NCBI GenBank assembly: GCA_022885665.1
Contig: JAGQDJ010000137.1
Location: 1 to 64,000 of the forward strand
DNA length: 64,000 nt
DNA from: Triops longicaudatus
Taxonomy: Eukaryota > Arthropoda > Branchiopoda > Notostraca > Triopsidae
Direction: 5' to 3'
Below the pieces are notes generated by a model. That model did no database searches and was not told the DNA's origin. It saw nothing but the letters and a program-made list of their open reading frames with translations. A program made the position numbers and the translations under genes. Position 1 is the stretch's first letter, and the number at the start of each line of letters is the position of its first letter. Positions 49,559 to 63,800 of this stretch are shown piece by piece.

Positions 49559-51557
49559 TTAATACCGGCCGGAACGACCATCACGACGGTCACGTGATCG
49601 TGAACGACGACGCTCTTTGGAACGCGAGCGGCGACGACCACTTGAACGATCACTTCGTTCACTGCGGTCACGGGAACGGCTGCAATGAAAAGAATAAAAA
49701 ATAATACTTGGATGTAATTTAGTAAATAATGCGTTTAACCTTCTTCTCCGACGACCATACAGTTCGCGACGCAGCTCGCGGGAGATTGGTTTCAGATGCA
49801 TGAAGTTGCAAAATCCACTCCTGGTGCACTCGCTAAAAGACAAAACAAGAATAGAAAATTTTAGTCTCCCTTACTTTATGCAGTGCATGACGAAAGACCA
49901 ACTGGAAACTTTTAACGGCTGCTTGAAAGTTATATTTGATGTAGAAATATGAAAACGATAATATTTAACCTGGGTTCTCCTGGTTGCGCGACAAAAGCCT
50001 TCCTGGTTCCCGCCCGTCCTCCAAATTCCAAGCCCATGGCCTCCATCTTGGCCCTCAGGCTGAAACACCAACAGCACACACTGAGTAAAACTTGCCCCAT
50101 ATTCCCAAAGTCTTATGGGTTACAATGCAAAATAAAAACAAGCAAAAATTCTGTTTGATTGGCTTAAATCCGCGATTGCGTCCCACGAGAAGCTAGATTC
50201 ATTAGACGTGTTTATAACATCTTCAAAAAAGTTTCCTTTCTCGACGTCGCTAGGCAAGAATTTCGAAGGAAACTGCTGGCTGAGCTAAAGCTGTAATTAA
50301 TGGGATATATCAGTGTTTACCATAACGTTCATTTTCTGCCAAGAAAACGAAAAAAGTTCCAAGTTTCCAAGTCTCAATGTGCTAAAGCTGCTAACGGGGA
50401 CAAAAATCGTTTTTTAGATGTTTAAACAGAATAAGACGTTTCAAACACAAAATACAAAGCTGCTGTGGATCAGTCAGCGAGTGAGCCACGGAAGCTGTGG
50501 AGAAAAATGAGCAATGTTAAATTTTACATTCTTTCTCGGGCACAAATTAAAAGTTTTCAGGACGTCACTTCCGGTTCGGGATGCACTTGAGGGAGCTTGT
50601 GCTCTCTCAGTGGGTGCTGCTGGGCTCGGGATGGACTTCGCATTTGTTTGCATAACAGTTTTCATCACATGCTATAACAATGCGGAAACCTACCCCATTT
50701 CATATTGGCGACAGCAGGCTTCGCGGAAATCCGTGACTGGACTGAGTTCCGCGTAAACGGGACGACCACCAAACCAACGGTTATTGAGATCTTTGACGGC
50801 TTTTTCGGCGTCTTCTTCTCGTCGGAATTTAATGTACACGTTGCCTACCAAATGGTCGCCCAAGTTGTCACAGACGTTCATTTCTTCAATTTCTCCATAC
50901 TAAATAAACATGTGTGAAAGGTAAAAGAAAAAGTCTCCAACGTGCAATTTAGTCGCTTACTTTATCTTCGCACTCGACGAATACATCCTCGAAGAAGTTG
51001 TCATAATGTTCTTGCATTTCCTCATCGCTCATGGACTGCATAACTCCCGTCACTAAGAAGGAGGTACCGAAAATCTGTTAGATATACTACAAATTATCAT
51101 TTGCTTACTGTTACTGTGAGATCCATCTGCAGATTTGGCTGTGTTCTGCGGATTCACATAAAAGTTTTGCAAGACGACCGTCTGGCTAAACGTTGGTTTG
51201 TTGTGAATACGGGAACACCGGTCACCATGTCGACACGCCCCGATTTTGAAGTAAAAGGAACAATTTACCCTAGAGCAAGACGTAAACAGTCATAGAATCA
51301 GTTGTACCGAATTGTTATATATAATTGTAACTTGAATAAAAAAAGATCGGAAAGAAAAACTGAATAAAAACAACCTACGAATCCGATAATCATTACGTCA
51401 AACGTAACACGCACAGACAACAGTGGTCACTTAATTTTCAAATTAAGCGAAGTCTTGTTTATCACTGATTTAAAGAAACTTTCTATGTGAAATATAAGTT
51501 AACTGTTACTCACTTGTCCTTTTCAGTGCCAAAAATTGACGCCAAATATTCAGCCAT
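49559..51557 (-). CDS. U2AF1: U2AF small subunit (U2AF35), 3' splice-site recognition
   Basis: Splicing factor that reads the AG of 3' splice sites as a dimer with U2AF65. Six exons: 51514-51557, 51109-51269, 50961-51052, 50694-50899, 49740-49832, 49559-49679; phases agree, about 238 aa (human 240). MAEYLASIFGTEKDKVNCSF starts the protein, with the first CCCH zinc finger (IGACRHGDRCSRIH). The U2AF-homology RRM contains EEMNVCDNLGDHLVGNVYIK and NNRWFGGRPVYAELSPVTDF. The second CCCH finger (CRQYEMG then ECTRSGFCNFMH) is split by intron 4, and a short RS domain closes the protein. A candidate 90-nt cassette exon sits in intron 4. Confidence 0.95.
49970..50059 (-). other. U2AF1: Candidate 90-nt in-frame cassette exon in U2AF1 intron 4
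   Basis: Within intron 4 (49833-50693) an open 90-nt segment has a good acceptor (GTTGGTGTTTCAG) and a donor (CAG|GTTAAA) like that of the next exon (AAG|GTTAAA). It starts and ends in phase 2, as does the constitutive junction, so inclusion adds 30 residues (LRAKMEAMGLEFGGRAGTRK and 10 more) inside the second zinc finger. No RNA evidence is available here. Confidence 0.45.
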
Positions 51558-53486
51558 TTTCTACACCCGCAGCTTTCAACTGCTAAGTTCCTTTTGCAGA
51601 CCAAAACAAGGGCTGTGCGCAACTAATGGAAACAAAATTTATAGAAAAAAATAATAAATAAATTATATTCGTGAAACGTACAGACTGTCCGCAAATAAAA
51701 GCTGTTTTAAGACCGATTTACACGCGTCGCAAGCAGCCCGACACAGACGCCATCAATACTAATGCTTCCCAATCGAAGGTTACTCAAGGAGAGTATCCCA
51801 GTATCGATCAACGGGCAAGAAACGATTGTGCTGCCCCTCACGGGATTCTTTTGAATGCAGTTTTGCCAAAGCAGACTCATCTCTAAATCAGGAAAGAAAT
51901 ACTCCAGTTTTTTTTTTTTTTTTTCGCGTTGACGATTATGGATTAGAAAATCGCTAGTCGCTCATGACATATGTTATAACATGGTTTAATGCGAACAAAG
52001 GTTCTACAAATTATGTCCTCTTTTGTCGGAAAATCTTCGGACTCACGAAATATTCATTCGGGAACTTCACAGACTTAGTTTAAAATTTCCTGTACAATGA
52101 AGTTGTTTTTACAGAGTTATTCTAAGCTCTGAAACCTCTTTAATCATAACAAATTTAAATAACGAGTTTTTCAAGAAGAAAACTCGAGCGCGCGATTTAC
52201 CGCATTAAAAAAATAAGCAGTGCATTTCTATCTACACTTGTAATAAAGCTAGAAAAGGCTATTACTACGGTATGTTTTTTTTTTTTTTTTACTTCAAATG
52301 AGTTAGCTAATTAGAACAACTCCCGTGTTGTATCCAAGCTAAGCTCCAGGATTGTTTAGAAGAGTCTCTTAAGGCCCCTGTGTACATAAACTCCTTATGG
52401 GAAAATAACATGGGAGTTTTCAGACATTTTGCTGGAAAAATGGTTTTAAAAAAAATCAAAGAAACTGTTTGACAGTAGTATTAATGTTGTCAATTTCTAG
52501 TGCAAGAGTTTGAGTTTCTTAAAAAAGACTTTCACTAAATTTGTAAATTACGGTTGAATTTTGTTATTTTTTTTTACTGCGCAGAAAAATGAAAATCAGG
52601 CAAGCTGAAGCATTAGGTCTGATTTTTTTTTTACATTTTAATGTATGAAGAGAAACGAAATCGGTCAGTTATTTTCCGTAATATTGTGTCTGAATATGTA
52701 AGGTTTTGTGTGACAATATTGGGATGTGCCTCTATCTAGAGTTTCTATGTGACTTGATTCAACCTCTGCTGTTAATAACAGTAAGGGCGTTACAGTAATA
52801 TTTTCCTCCTTTACTGGAGGAAATTATGTCTTTATCTCTTGTGTTTGAAAAATGTTGAAGGTTGTATATACCGGGACCTTCAGTCTTAATATTTGCTACC
52901 AGCTTTATATATTCGCGTTTGTATTTCGTTGCGATTGTCTTTTGCACGTAGCTTGTCATTCTGCGATTACGTGCTAGGAGGAATACACGTAATCCTGATC
53001 GAAAAGAAAACTCTCGATTTATTTGAGCTTAAGAGCAAAGCAACTCGGGCGTATAATAGCAGCTGCAATGCTGAGCATTTGAGCATAGCACTGAAAAAGT
53101 TTTTGCGTCATTCATATGCATTGCTTGGGAACGGATCACGCTCTATTTGTAAAACGAGACCTGTACGAATCGTGCCAATAAGAACTTCAAGGTTTAGATG
53201 CTAAATGTGTATAAAACAAGCTGTACACAATAATATCGTGTATCTTGGCACCATGCATGGACACATGACTTTAGCATCCTTTTGAGCTTTACGCGCCATC
53301 CTTCCCCTAAAACAAGGACCAACTTTACAACAAATAACATTCCGTCTTATTGTATACCAAATCAACAACTGACATATCATTCAAGACAAAAATAGCGTCA
53401 TTATGAATTTAAAAAGAAAAAATCACAAAGGATAAGGAAACGTTCTTATCGAACATTTTTCTCTCTCGCTTCTTCAATAAGAAATA
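51558..53486. other. Gap between U2AF1 and the GPR180-like gene
   Basis: AT-rich, with several T tracts. The open frame 51671-51886 (71 codons) starts divergently from U2AF1 but shows no domain, and I do not call it. Other open frames are short. Confidence 0.4.
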
Positions 53487-55922
53487 CTACACCACACCAT
53501 CGTTCAATAATTGGTACACGGACGGCGGCCCTATTCTGCGAGGAATAAATGCCGGAACATTTGTTGTGTCGCTGTTAAGCACATGCGGTGCTTCATTAAA
53601 TTCCTCTAGCTCTTCCGTAATGTCAGCTTCATGTGCTAGGAGGAAATACTGCTGTGCTCTTGTAGGCCATAGTAAGTGTGCCATTACAGCGCTCGCCAAG
53701 AAATTAACCGAAGAAGTAATACCTGGGAAAAAAAGGAAAAAATGTGTTACAACCGCCTCAGCTACAAGCTTTTATGATCCTACGCATCCCACCCTCCTTA
53801 TTTTTACCTAACAAAAGCTTCTTGCGCCATAAGGCCGAAACCTGCAACGCAATAAGGGCTACAATGGGGAGGTAAATGAACCAAACGAGCGAAGAAGCGC
53901 CAAAGTGCAGGAAAAAATCGAGTTTGTTCCTGTTGTGCTCATATTCCATAGTATTACGCAAGCAGAGCAAGAACCATGCCATAATCAATGTACGTAAAAT
54001 AAGAATGAGCCATCCAGGCCACGTCTGGTACACGTCGATATCTTCGATGACATCTATTTCCGTCTATTTCGAAACAAATTCGTCAAAATGAATTTTTATC
54101 AATTTGCATATCACAAAAACAGAAGTAAAAAAAACTTACTCGATCCCACACGTACAAAATAACGTGTACGATCCCGTACAGGGCCCATACTGAGAAAACC
54201 ACCGGTTTCCAGGTTAACTCGTTTTTCGTGATAGCCCAGCCTTTGGCTAATACCAACAAAAGTAGCATAAATAGCGTCTAATTTTGATAACAGGACATGA
54301 GAAAAAAAAAGAACATGATAATTAAACAAGGAAACCTTGTTTGGGTAGTAGTGTCATACCTGCGCGAGGATATCTAATATATCTCCAACGATGGCAACAG
54401 TGACCACGCCTTCTCCATCAAAGGCGAATTTAAGCGAGTCAACCATATTTAGAAAGGCGCCTAACGCCATCAAGACAACGCTGAACGTAAAAAGCCATGG
54501 TATGGCATGCTTTTGACGCGAGATCGCATAAACTTGGAACGGTACAAGGAATAAGTAAGCAATGAAGAAAACAATGTAGACCTCAACTGTATCCTAAAAA
54601 AGAAAGCAATTTCAATCTCCATATGCAATATGCAGATATTAAAATAATGACGCAAATCTTTTTCCTACTTCGTACAAAATTTTAAACATCTCAAAGCAAT
54701 AACAGTATAACACAACGCAACGAAAAATATCCCAATATTTTTTGCATATTACAATGAAACTCCGAAAAATATAAAAACCGTGAAAAACAACCAGAACACC
54801 ATTAAAGATACAAAACAACAGAGGAAAAGGTAATAACTGTAAAAAAATCTAAGTAAATACTATTTTAATGAAAAAGAAACAGAAATAGTTAAGAATATTC
54901 AAAAATATCTTTCGAAATCTTTTCATAAAGGATCTTTAGTAAAATCCTACTATGATCTACATGCAAGGAGTACGGAAAAAGTATCCATTATTGCCAATTA
55001 CATGTAAATAGCCGTAGAATGGAATAAGTGCTTTTTATTTTACTGAAACATTTGGATTTTGTAAACAATAGCCGACTGTTCGTTACAGCCGGTGTACGTT
55101 TTAAAGAGGTTTTAATGAACATAAAAAAGGAGACTGGAGAAGAAATTCGCAAAATATTAAATTAAATACCATATGATTTACCTGATTATCAAAAGAAAAT
55201 TGATATTCCAACGGGTTCTGATTTTTAGCATAAGGGTTGCCATTGACTAGCCAAACGTCATAGTTGACTTCGTAGTTTTCTAATACAGGTTTCCAAGTGC
55301 AATTGGTAGACCGGTCTCGGTAGCAAGCTACGAACGACACGTACCAAAACCTACATGAAAATTCGGTTAGTACTGAATGCCAACAGACTGAAACGTATGT
55401 TAACAGGAACCTGGCTTGATTTAAGTCTTGGATGGCATAAGTAAACTCATATCCCCGTACGACGCTTTCGGGTCGGTCTTCATCGGGGCAAATTTTGCCC
55501 ACTTGGCAGGGAACTTTTCTTAAAAAGTCTTCTTGTCCATCATCAAAGCAAGCTGCATCGTAAGCTACGGTGGAAACTTTGTGAAACATAGACGAACATG
55601 CTTTTTCGCGGTCTATCACCGTCGAATTGCCATAATATTCTAAAAAGTAGCCGCGGTCCAAAACGGCAAAAGTGATTGGGTGGGTGAAGTTTTTGGACGT
55701 GGTTATGTTGCCATAAATGTAACCTTGTGATTCTTGGCGGTTTTTTAAGTTAGTTTTCTGAAATCCGAACTTGGTTAGCACTTGGAAAAAATCCGTGGTT
55801 TGAAATGTGCCTTTTAAGTGAAGGCAGTAGGTCGGCGTACTACATTGTGCCCATGTGTAGCAAAAAAGGACAAACTTAATCACACTCGAGATAGAAAGAC
55901 ATAATTTCCAGTGCAGGCGAGC
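53487..55922 (-). CDS. GPR180/TMEM145-family seven-transmembrane protein
   Basis: Membrane protein of the family that includes GPR180 (intimal thickness-related receptor) and TMEM145. Six exons: 55411-55922, 55182-55350, 54360-54593, 54140-54277, 53808-54063, 53487-53722; phases agree, about 514 aa. A signal peptide precedes a lumenal or extracellular domain (to about 225) with NXS/T sites and several Cys. It is followed by hydrophobic helices. Family-like segments are WYVSFVACYRD, NYDVWLVNGNPYAKNQNPLE, LAKGWAITK and WPGWLILILRTL with SLVWFIYLPIVALIA. The cytoplasmic tail is acidic (ADITEELEEFNEAP). An upstream in-frame ATG at 55943 is also possible. Which of the two vertebrate genes is the orthologue cannot be settled by eye. 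Confidence 0.85.
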
Positions 55923-57572
55923 CATTATAACTGTTTTTTGCACGACATTATTGTTTACCTGTCACTGCGACCGCGGACAAGTCTCGCTTGCACTAGAATT
56001 TGGTTTCTCGGGGGGCGGACACCGAAGTCGTCAGCGAACCGCGAACCACGGTGCGCGAGCGCTACGCGGGCGCGAAATCGCTCGAATCTCACTTGTTCCA
56101 GCGGGGTGCAACCTATTCCTCTTAATGAAAATTTACTTGAAATACAGAGTTTTACGTCAGTATCAGCATAAAAAATAATTTTATACGTTAAATAAAGGTT
56201 TAAAAAAGTTTTTGGATGTAAAAATGTAACAGAAGCCTAATTTACCTCTAAAAACGCTAGTCCAAACGTGTACCGAAATGTACTTTGAATTTTAAGTCTC
56301 CTGATCGCTGAATAGATTGTTCTATGGTTTAAGCTTTCTCCAAAACGCGTTTTTAGAAAACTTATAGGTACTTATAGTAAAAGTAAAAAAAGGCCCGTTT
56401 CTTATCCTAAGAACTGTAAAGTAAGGAGGTTTTTTTTTCGTAAGCTTCGCTATTTTCCTACGAGATTTTGACCGGATGAAACTTGCTGTAACCTCTGATT
56501 TTCTCAGCGCTAAAGTATTTGTAGTTTATTAGCTATAGTTTCTGTACGAATTGCACTACGTCCGAACTGTCTCTTCCCCTCTTTCAACGAGAAAGAAGTG
56601 ACAGTAAAGAAGATGGAAGAACAAGAAGTCGGATGATTTATATAAAGTGAAGATATGAAAAACAAGGAGAAAAAAATACTCAAAGACAAAACGAAGTGAA
56701 ATTAAAGCAGAAATTCTCCAGGAAGTGAAGGTTAATATATGTTTATGAGCACTGGCGTATTCCATTTATGGGAAGCACGTACGCCCTGCTCGAGAGAAGC
56801 TAATTTAGGGGGTAGCTCATTCGGGCAATATTTTCGTGTTTAATTTTTCTCAGCGTAGTTCACTTGAGTGGGGGGTTTGTGTTAATGTCATTTGAAGTTT
56901 CCGGGGAACTAATTCCACTTCACTGGCTAATATTCAAATTGGGATGTATTCACCCTGAATTTTTCTCTGCTGACACGCTATATTTTCCTGTATTGGGGTA
57001 TCTTCGTGACGATTGAAAGAAATTCCGATAAGTACACGTATGCGTGCAAACCGCTATGTAATTACCCGCTATGGACCGACGTTGGTCACGCGAATCCAAA
57101 TTAGAGCTTCGGACACTATCCTTAATCCGATATGCATTGCTCTCACGGACATCAACCCATGCATATGTTATTTGCTTCGACTTTGATACTTTGTACCCAA
57201 CTGTTATTTTTCATGTGTTTATTTTGATTTTGGTTGGCACGCTTTCAAGGCGAAAGACTTTCAAGTACACCGTACTTGCTCACAGAGCTTGTAAATGCGA
57301 AAGTTTCTTCCTAAGCCCAATAATTGTAAGCCCTTTCTAAAGAAACGAGGGAAAAAACGCGATTTTTAAGTTACAAGAAGCAAGCATCTCTTTTTAGTTT
57401 AATGCACAATCTTCACATCTTTCATACAGTTTTTCTTAATATAAGCACCATAATACAAAAAGTGAAATATACAAATCTGAGGACATTGTGCGTAGTATTT
57501 ATCTTAACAACTGTCGCTTGGTTTCTTTTGGTCCCAAACCAAATATATAAAAACATCTACTACCTCAGTTTT
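55923..57572. other. Gap between the GPR180-like gene and Sema5
   Basis: 5' flank of the GPR180-like gene; a GC-richer stretch at about 55970-56110 may be its promoter. Beyond it are AT-rich sequence and open frames (57071-57340, 57402-57719) without recognisable content. Confidence 0.4.
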
Positions 57573-57578
57573 TTTATT
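57573..57578 (-). terminator. Poly(A) signal AATAAA for Sema5
   Basis: Minus-strand AATAAA about 300 nt past the Sema5 stop. Confidence 0.4.
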
Positions 57579-57873
57579 TATTTAAAAATATCACTTGGCG
57601 TCAAAAAAGAAGGGAAGTCAATGGAGGGTCGGGGGATTAAAAAATTAAGTAGCGTAGCTTCAAGCTGTCCGGTGTCTGTCAAAGTCTTCACGATTGGCAC
57701 AGGTCATCGACTTTTTTGAGCAAAGGTATAAAACCATAGTTTCGCTTTCACTTCGTGTTCAAAGTCATTGTTCCGTGGTCCCCCAAAAAAGGGACGGTTT
57801 TGGCACTCATGAATAATGAGTCTCTCTTGACAAGAATCAATCCTCTTTTGTAGTGTCAAATCTCAAGTCTCAC

Positions 57874-60800
57874 TTAATTAAACGATTGGTCCGAGTCCAT
57901 ATTGGCTCGTATGTGTCCGTTGCCATGCACGTGGCTATTTCGCTTAATAGTCGCAGTGGGATAATCACCGCTCACATTATTGGAAATTTTGCCAGGTGGC
58001 GGAGGTTTGAGATTCAACACACTGTTATTGACACTCCCATTTTTCCGCCAGTCTAACGAACCCACTGACACGTAATGGTTCTGTTGTTTGGCAGACAAAT
58101 AATGCGGACTACTGGGAATCCTCGGCCGCCTCCTTTTAATATAATAATAAATGCCCACTGCTGCCACTAAAACACCCGCACAAAAGCCTCCAATACAGGC
58201 TCCTAATACTGCCCCGGTTGACACAGAACTTCCGGCTAACGCAGCTGTGAGGAGAAGAAACAAAGAAGACAATAAATACAACGGATCACTTGACTGTAGC
58301 GTAAACAATATTTATCTTACCCGTTAAACTCTCATCTTGTTCTACGCAAAGGCGCTGTTCTTTGCTTTTGCCCTGACAAAGTCCCGGTAGGGGATTCTCC
58401 GTAAGGCATTGTCTTTGTCGATACTGCATCCCTTCACGATCGCACAAAGACCAAACGGTCCATTCGTCCCAACCTTCTGTCGCTAAAAATACAAACAAAA
58501 GAACATTATTACTAAATTCACCAAGTCTTTGAGTAGTTTGAAATTTATGTTTTACAGATAAATATTACTGTAGTAACATATTCCTAGTTCATAACACATA
58601 ATGTGATGTATTCATAGTTCGTTATATTGGAAAGCATGTCTATACAGTTAGATACCTTTAAGCCTTAAATCTGTTTACTGTATCCCTATATTCCGTTATA
58701 ATGAGCTTCCACGGTAAAATGTTTACGATAAATACAAAATGTGGAGCACAGAAAATTCCAATATAGAAAATGTATCAAAATTATTTGGTAAGTCGTTTCC
58801 TAAAAAGCGAAGAAAGATAAACTCGTAAAGAGGCGTAGAGATAAACTATTCTAATTAAACGGTGTTCGTGTGTTAAGGGCGGTTCCCAAAGAGCAAATGC
58901 TATTACGTTAAGCTTTGTAGCAAAGCAAGCTATTTCCGACAAGCAAGTATCGTGTAACTAGAATGCGGCGGGATTCCTCAAGTCGTTCTTTATGAGTGCT
59001 CTTCACGAAACATCGCCGCATAAACTGTAATGCTTCGACGAGTCAACGAATTTTCTTGGCCTTGGTCCCATAGGCCGTAATGTCAGTTCTTGTCGTGATA
59101 AATGGCTACTATAGTAATAAAACGCATTTGCATACAGTAATGGAATCTTTTGTTTCTCTTTTAACTTGTTAAACACTTTCGGACCAGAAATAACGATTAC
59201 TCAACATACTCAGAGTATGTTACACAAAAACTCAAAGAAAATGGTTCGTTTATATTGGACTTTTTAAAAATGCTATCATTCTTTGTCCACGCCCTTTCGC
59301 AGAACAAACACCCTTCTGGCGTGATCTAATAACTCTATAATTAGACATAATTCATTTTATTCTTCGCCTTTAAGGTACGACACGTTTTGCAAGGATCAAA
59401 TGTTGGAAAATACGCGTTGCGCAACGTCATTCTCGCCCCATAAATTATGAGTCTCAATTTCTTTCTTTCAATATTTACCAGCCCGTTCCCTTTTTAGCAA
59501 ACTTTCTGATTTATTGGTAAGTATCCAAAAAAGGATCGGCAAGAAAAAACTTACGTTCGCAGCTCGGTTGAGTGCACACCTCTTCTTCTTCAGGTACACC
59601 TACACACGCTTCGGCTCCAAACATGCTGCCTGCGTTGTCTTGTACTTGGCAGGTCCTTGTCCTTCGCCTAATCCCTTGTCCGCATTTCACCGAACAGAGC
59701 GACCAATCCGACCAGCAACTCCATTCACCTAATACGGCCGCCCGGTGGAACAGAAGGGTAAAGAGAGACACAATATCCCAGCGTCATTAATCATTCTTAA
59801 AAGTTCACGCTGAACGTTATTCTATCACTTGTTTCGCTCATATTTTATCTACCTTTACAAGGATGTAAATTGCAAACTCGTTCTACGCGCGTGGGTCCTT
59901 CACACTCCGAAAGCCGTCCTTCGCAAGACCGTACACGGTATTGCTTTCCCCCACCGCAAGCAGCGGAACAATCGCTCCAATCCGTCCATTCTGTCCAGCC
60001 TCCATCCACCGATTCTGCCAAATAAAGTAATACGAAACACGTTAAGAAAAGTTATGATCAATATGATACCCCCCGTCGCGTTATGAAGAAAGTTGCCAAA
60101 AAAAGTTACCTAGACGGGTACATGCGTTATCTTGACAGATGCGCTCTTCATGGCGCATAGGTTCCACCGTTAATAACAAACGATCAACGGGCGCTTTGCA
60201 TGTGAACCGAAACCTGCGCTGTACAATACCATGAATGGTCTCGTTGGCATCCAACCAAGGCGTCCAAGAAGTGATCTTCTTAGTAACACTGCAAGGAACG
60301 TTGTTACATAAGCCGTACTCGATGTTACAACCAATGCACTCCATCCCGCCGTTTTCCGGAACAGGATTGTTACAATGGCGTCGTCGAATCCGCCAACCTC
60401 CTCCACAAGAAGCGGTGCATTCATCCCAAGGTCCCCAGTCGGACCATTGGCCGTCGATGGCCGGAGGTGCAGGAACTAAAAACGGTGAGTTTTAGTATCA
60501 TTTTTACCATCTTTATTCATGGCACGGAGGAAAAACGATGAACAATAGTTGCATAGAGAACAAAAACTTAAGCGTCTGCGCCTTCAGCGAGAAAAAGGGA
60601 AATAAACGACAGGAAAACGGGAGCTTCTGGAAGTTTGGCCAGCTCGATATAAAGCTATTAAAAGGTTCTTACTTGGACACGGAGGTAAAGTCGTGCAATA
60701 TAAATCTTCACGGTCCAAGCCAATGCATAGACGGCCTCCATGAGCCGGCTCCGGGTTGCTGCAAGTTCGTCGTCGTGTTTTGACAGCCAGGCCGCAAGTC

Positions 60801-63800
60801 TGAGAGCAGGCTGACCACGCTGACCACTCTGTCCATTGGCCGTGACGGGTGCAATTGGTCACTTCGGTGGCGTGACCTTTACAGTCCTGACCGCCGTTAG
60901 CAGGAGCCGGATCGTTGCATTGACGAGAGCGGCATTGGCACTTGTCGGTGGAGAATAATGACAAAGCAGTCGACGGCTTATCGCCTTGGTAGCCACACGG
61001 CGCCCAGTCCGACCACTCAGACCATCCGCCATTAACTATGTGGGTTTCGTCATCGAGTGGGGGGAAGCAAAAGAAAAATGCAAATTGAAAGGAAAAACGC
61101 CTCACAGCAATTTGAAAAGAGTTAACACGTCAAAATACCATTACCGAGTCCAATCATGAAACTTGATTAAGATAAAAGAAAGGTACTGTTGGCTAGAGTG
61201 ACAATGATCGTTTACCTGGCGTATCTCGGACAGGACAGGAAGTTAAAGCCTGTTCCCAAGTAGATGTCAAGGGATTACGGTTGGGCGGAGGGACACATCT
61301 CTCCGTATTCGTATTCCAGCCGCAGTACGGATCCATGGCGTTGTTACAATCTTGTTTCGTCTCGAAGCGGTGACAACGACCAGCAGGGATGCGAATAACG
61401 CCAGTATCCGTTCCCACATAGAGCGAATTCTGGAAAATGGGAGCAAAAAGAAAATCCCGTTACATCTCTTTTCGTTGTGAACTCTCTTAATCTCCGGTTG
61501 ATCAGAAAAAATCGCGTGCTATTCTGCTATTCGTCATTTTTGCCAACATACACGTCGCTTGCGGTGAAAACGTGACGTGTAAAATGCGATCAGCAGCCGC
61601 CGAAAGGGACTTCATTACCTTTTGGTGTTCTCCTTTCGAGAATTCAGTTATTATTTCAAAACGTCTAGTACAACTCATTTCGTTTCAGAGAGAAGAAGCA
61701 CTGCAAGTTTCTTTTAGGATGATTACAGCTGTTTTCCTTTTACGGTATTAGCTTACTGGCTTCCTAATATTGTCTTGTTTATCGTTGCAATTGTGCTCTT
61801 TTAATCACGCCATCGCAATGAAAAAGACGTGAAGCTGCCGTGCATATAACCAGTCTTACCGTTTTCTTGAGAAAACCCATGGCGCGGATGGCGTCATGTT
61901 GCTGCAAAGGTTGCAAAACTTCCACCAAGCACGTTTCCTGAGTTCGTGGCAAGACGCTGTACTTCTTGATGAGTCCTTCAAGCGTCGCTACGAAAATGAC
62001 GTGCACATTCTTATGGAGCTTGGTCTCCGTCACGTCCACGGCGATGAAGGTGAACCTTTGTAACTGGTTCACTACCAATGGCTGTAGTTGCGTGGGTTGC
62101 ACGGCTTGCTCCATCAGCTGAAACTTCTCCGATTCCAGTAGATTGAGTGCGTTATCCGAGCTTTGACAATGAAAGTGGATGTGCGAGGAATGATGCGTTT
62201 CCCAAAGCGCGTTGGGACTAGGCTGCCACTTGAAAGGACCGCCAAATGCGGTTTGAATTGCGTCCAAGGTAAAAGCGCACACGGCAGACCCCACAATGCC
62301 ATTACTATAGATAGCAAACAAAAAAATAAATAAATAAAAATAGAAATAAGCACACACATGTGGCCTCCATACAACAATGATGAAGTTATCAATACCATCT
62401 TGTTCTCTCAATCTTTTCAATACAATAGAGATTTTCTGAGAAACAGAAAAGGGACTTACTCTCCAGTGGAGAAAGTCGCATAGACCATTTGTTGTTCTTC
62501 CAGATAGACAATACTTTGGATTTCATTAAAGTAAAAGGGAAATTCGCCCGGCAGGGAACAGTTCAAACGGGCTTTCATGAAAGTGGTCCACGTCTCTTTG
62601 AGCACAATTTGACCTCCAGCATCATTCTTGCAGACACGGGCTACTCGCGAAAACACGACCTATCGGTACGAAAAATGCAGGGGCCAAAACGGATGTTATT
62701 AGACACACCATAATGAGCATCCCAATTAGCTGGAGAGGGATAAGGGGTAGATGAAAATGTTTTCGTGTCAAGGTTCATCAAAACGTTGAGAGGTAGAGTG
62801 GATGTGGGGATTATATACCTTGCCGCAATTCATATGCTCAACAGCTACTTCACGGAAGAAAAAGTAAACGAACGAGTCGGTTTCAAAGGACCCCACAAAG
62901 TCAGGCTCGCTAAGCCACTTCATGTTGTACTGCATAGTGCGGAGCGGCCGGGATTGTTGCGTGATGCGATAAATCGCGGGATCTTGCCCAGAGAAATCCA
63001 CCGGCGATGCAATATAATAATCACCACTGCTCGACAGCAACGCGGTAATATTGGCATGAGGGCTGAAAGGACTCCGAGCGATGCCGTTAATCGTTTCTTG
63101 AACGTCGCTAATTGCTTCAATCTTGACCCATGAAAAGGAAAAACAGCCAATTAAAACAAAACCTTTCAATGCCAGAAATTAATACACAAAACCCCTCATT
63201 CACTACGTAGGTGTCTCTTTCTTCCTCACGCAACTTTTGTTTTTTTCTAACTATTTTTCTCGGCAAGCGAGTGAAAGTTTTTCTTCGAGTACCAAGCGTT
63301 AATTACAATCGTACAAGGTAAACACAAAAAAGTACATAGATCCAACAAGGAACGAGATTACTTTAGGGTAAGTGTTCACATAGACTGCAAAAAGAGACAC
63401 GGTAAGAAAACTGTGGGGATAACTCTGTCAATATGCAAATGTGACGTGACACCTTTCACATTATGCAAATCTAGGGTGTGGACAGTTATATTTTCTTCGT
63501 TTAGATATCACATGGGCCCAACAACTTGTTTGTTGTCTCGTCTGAGCGTCTCCCGCCGACAAAAGTTACGAGCTGGACAAAAGCTTTACATTCTCAAGAT
63601 TGGTAATTCTTTTGTTAAAGAGAAAAGTAATGGTCCGGGAGGAAAGAAAAGAGGAGACACCTCAAAAGGAGAGAGTATCGGAGAAGAGAAATGCGTCAAA
63701 CACTTACGCCCCGCCATGTGCATTTGGGCGAAAACGCATTGGTCCCGCAGACTAGAAGCTTTTCTTGGTGCGCTAGCAGTACGCGAATATGGTTGTGACA

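Noticed and set aside
51671..51886. 71-codon open frame divergent from U2AF1
   Set aside because: No domain, no leader, no splice partner; could be real but cannot be supported from sequence alone.
57402..57719. 105-codon open frame downstream of Sema5
   Set aside because: Hydrophobic AT-rich translation on the strand opposite the Sema5 3' UTR; looks like chance.
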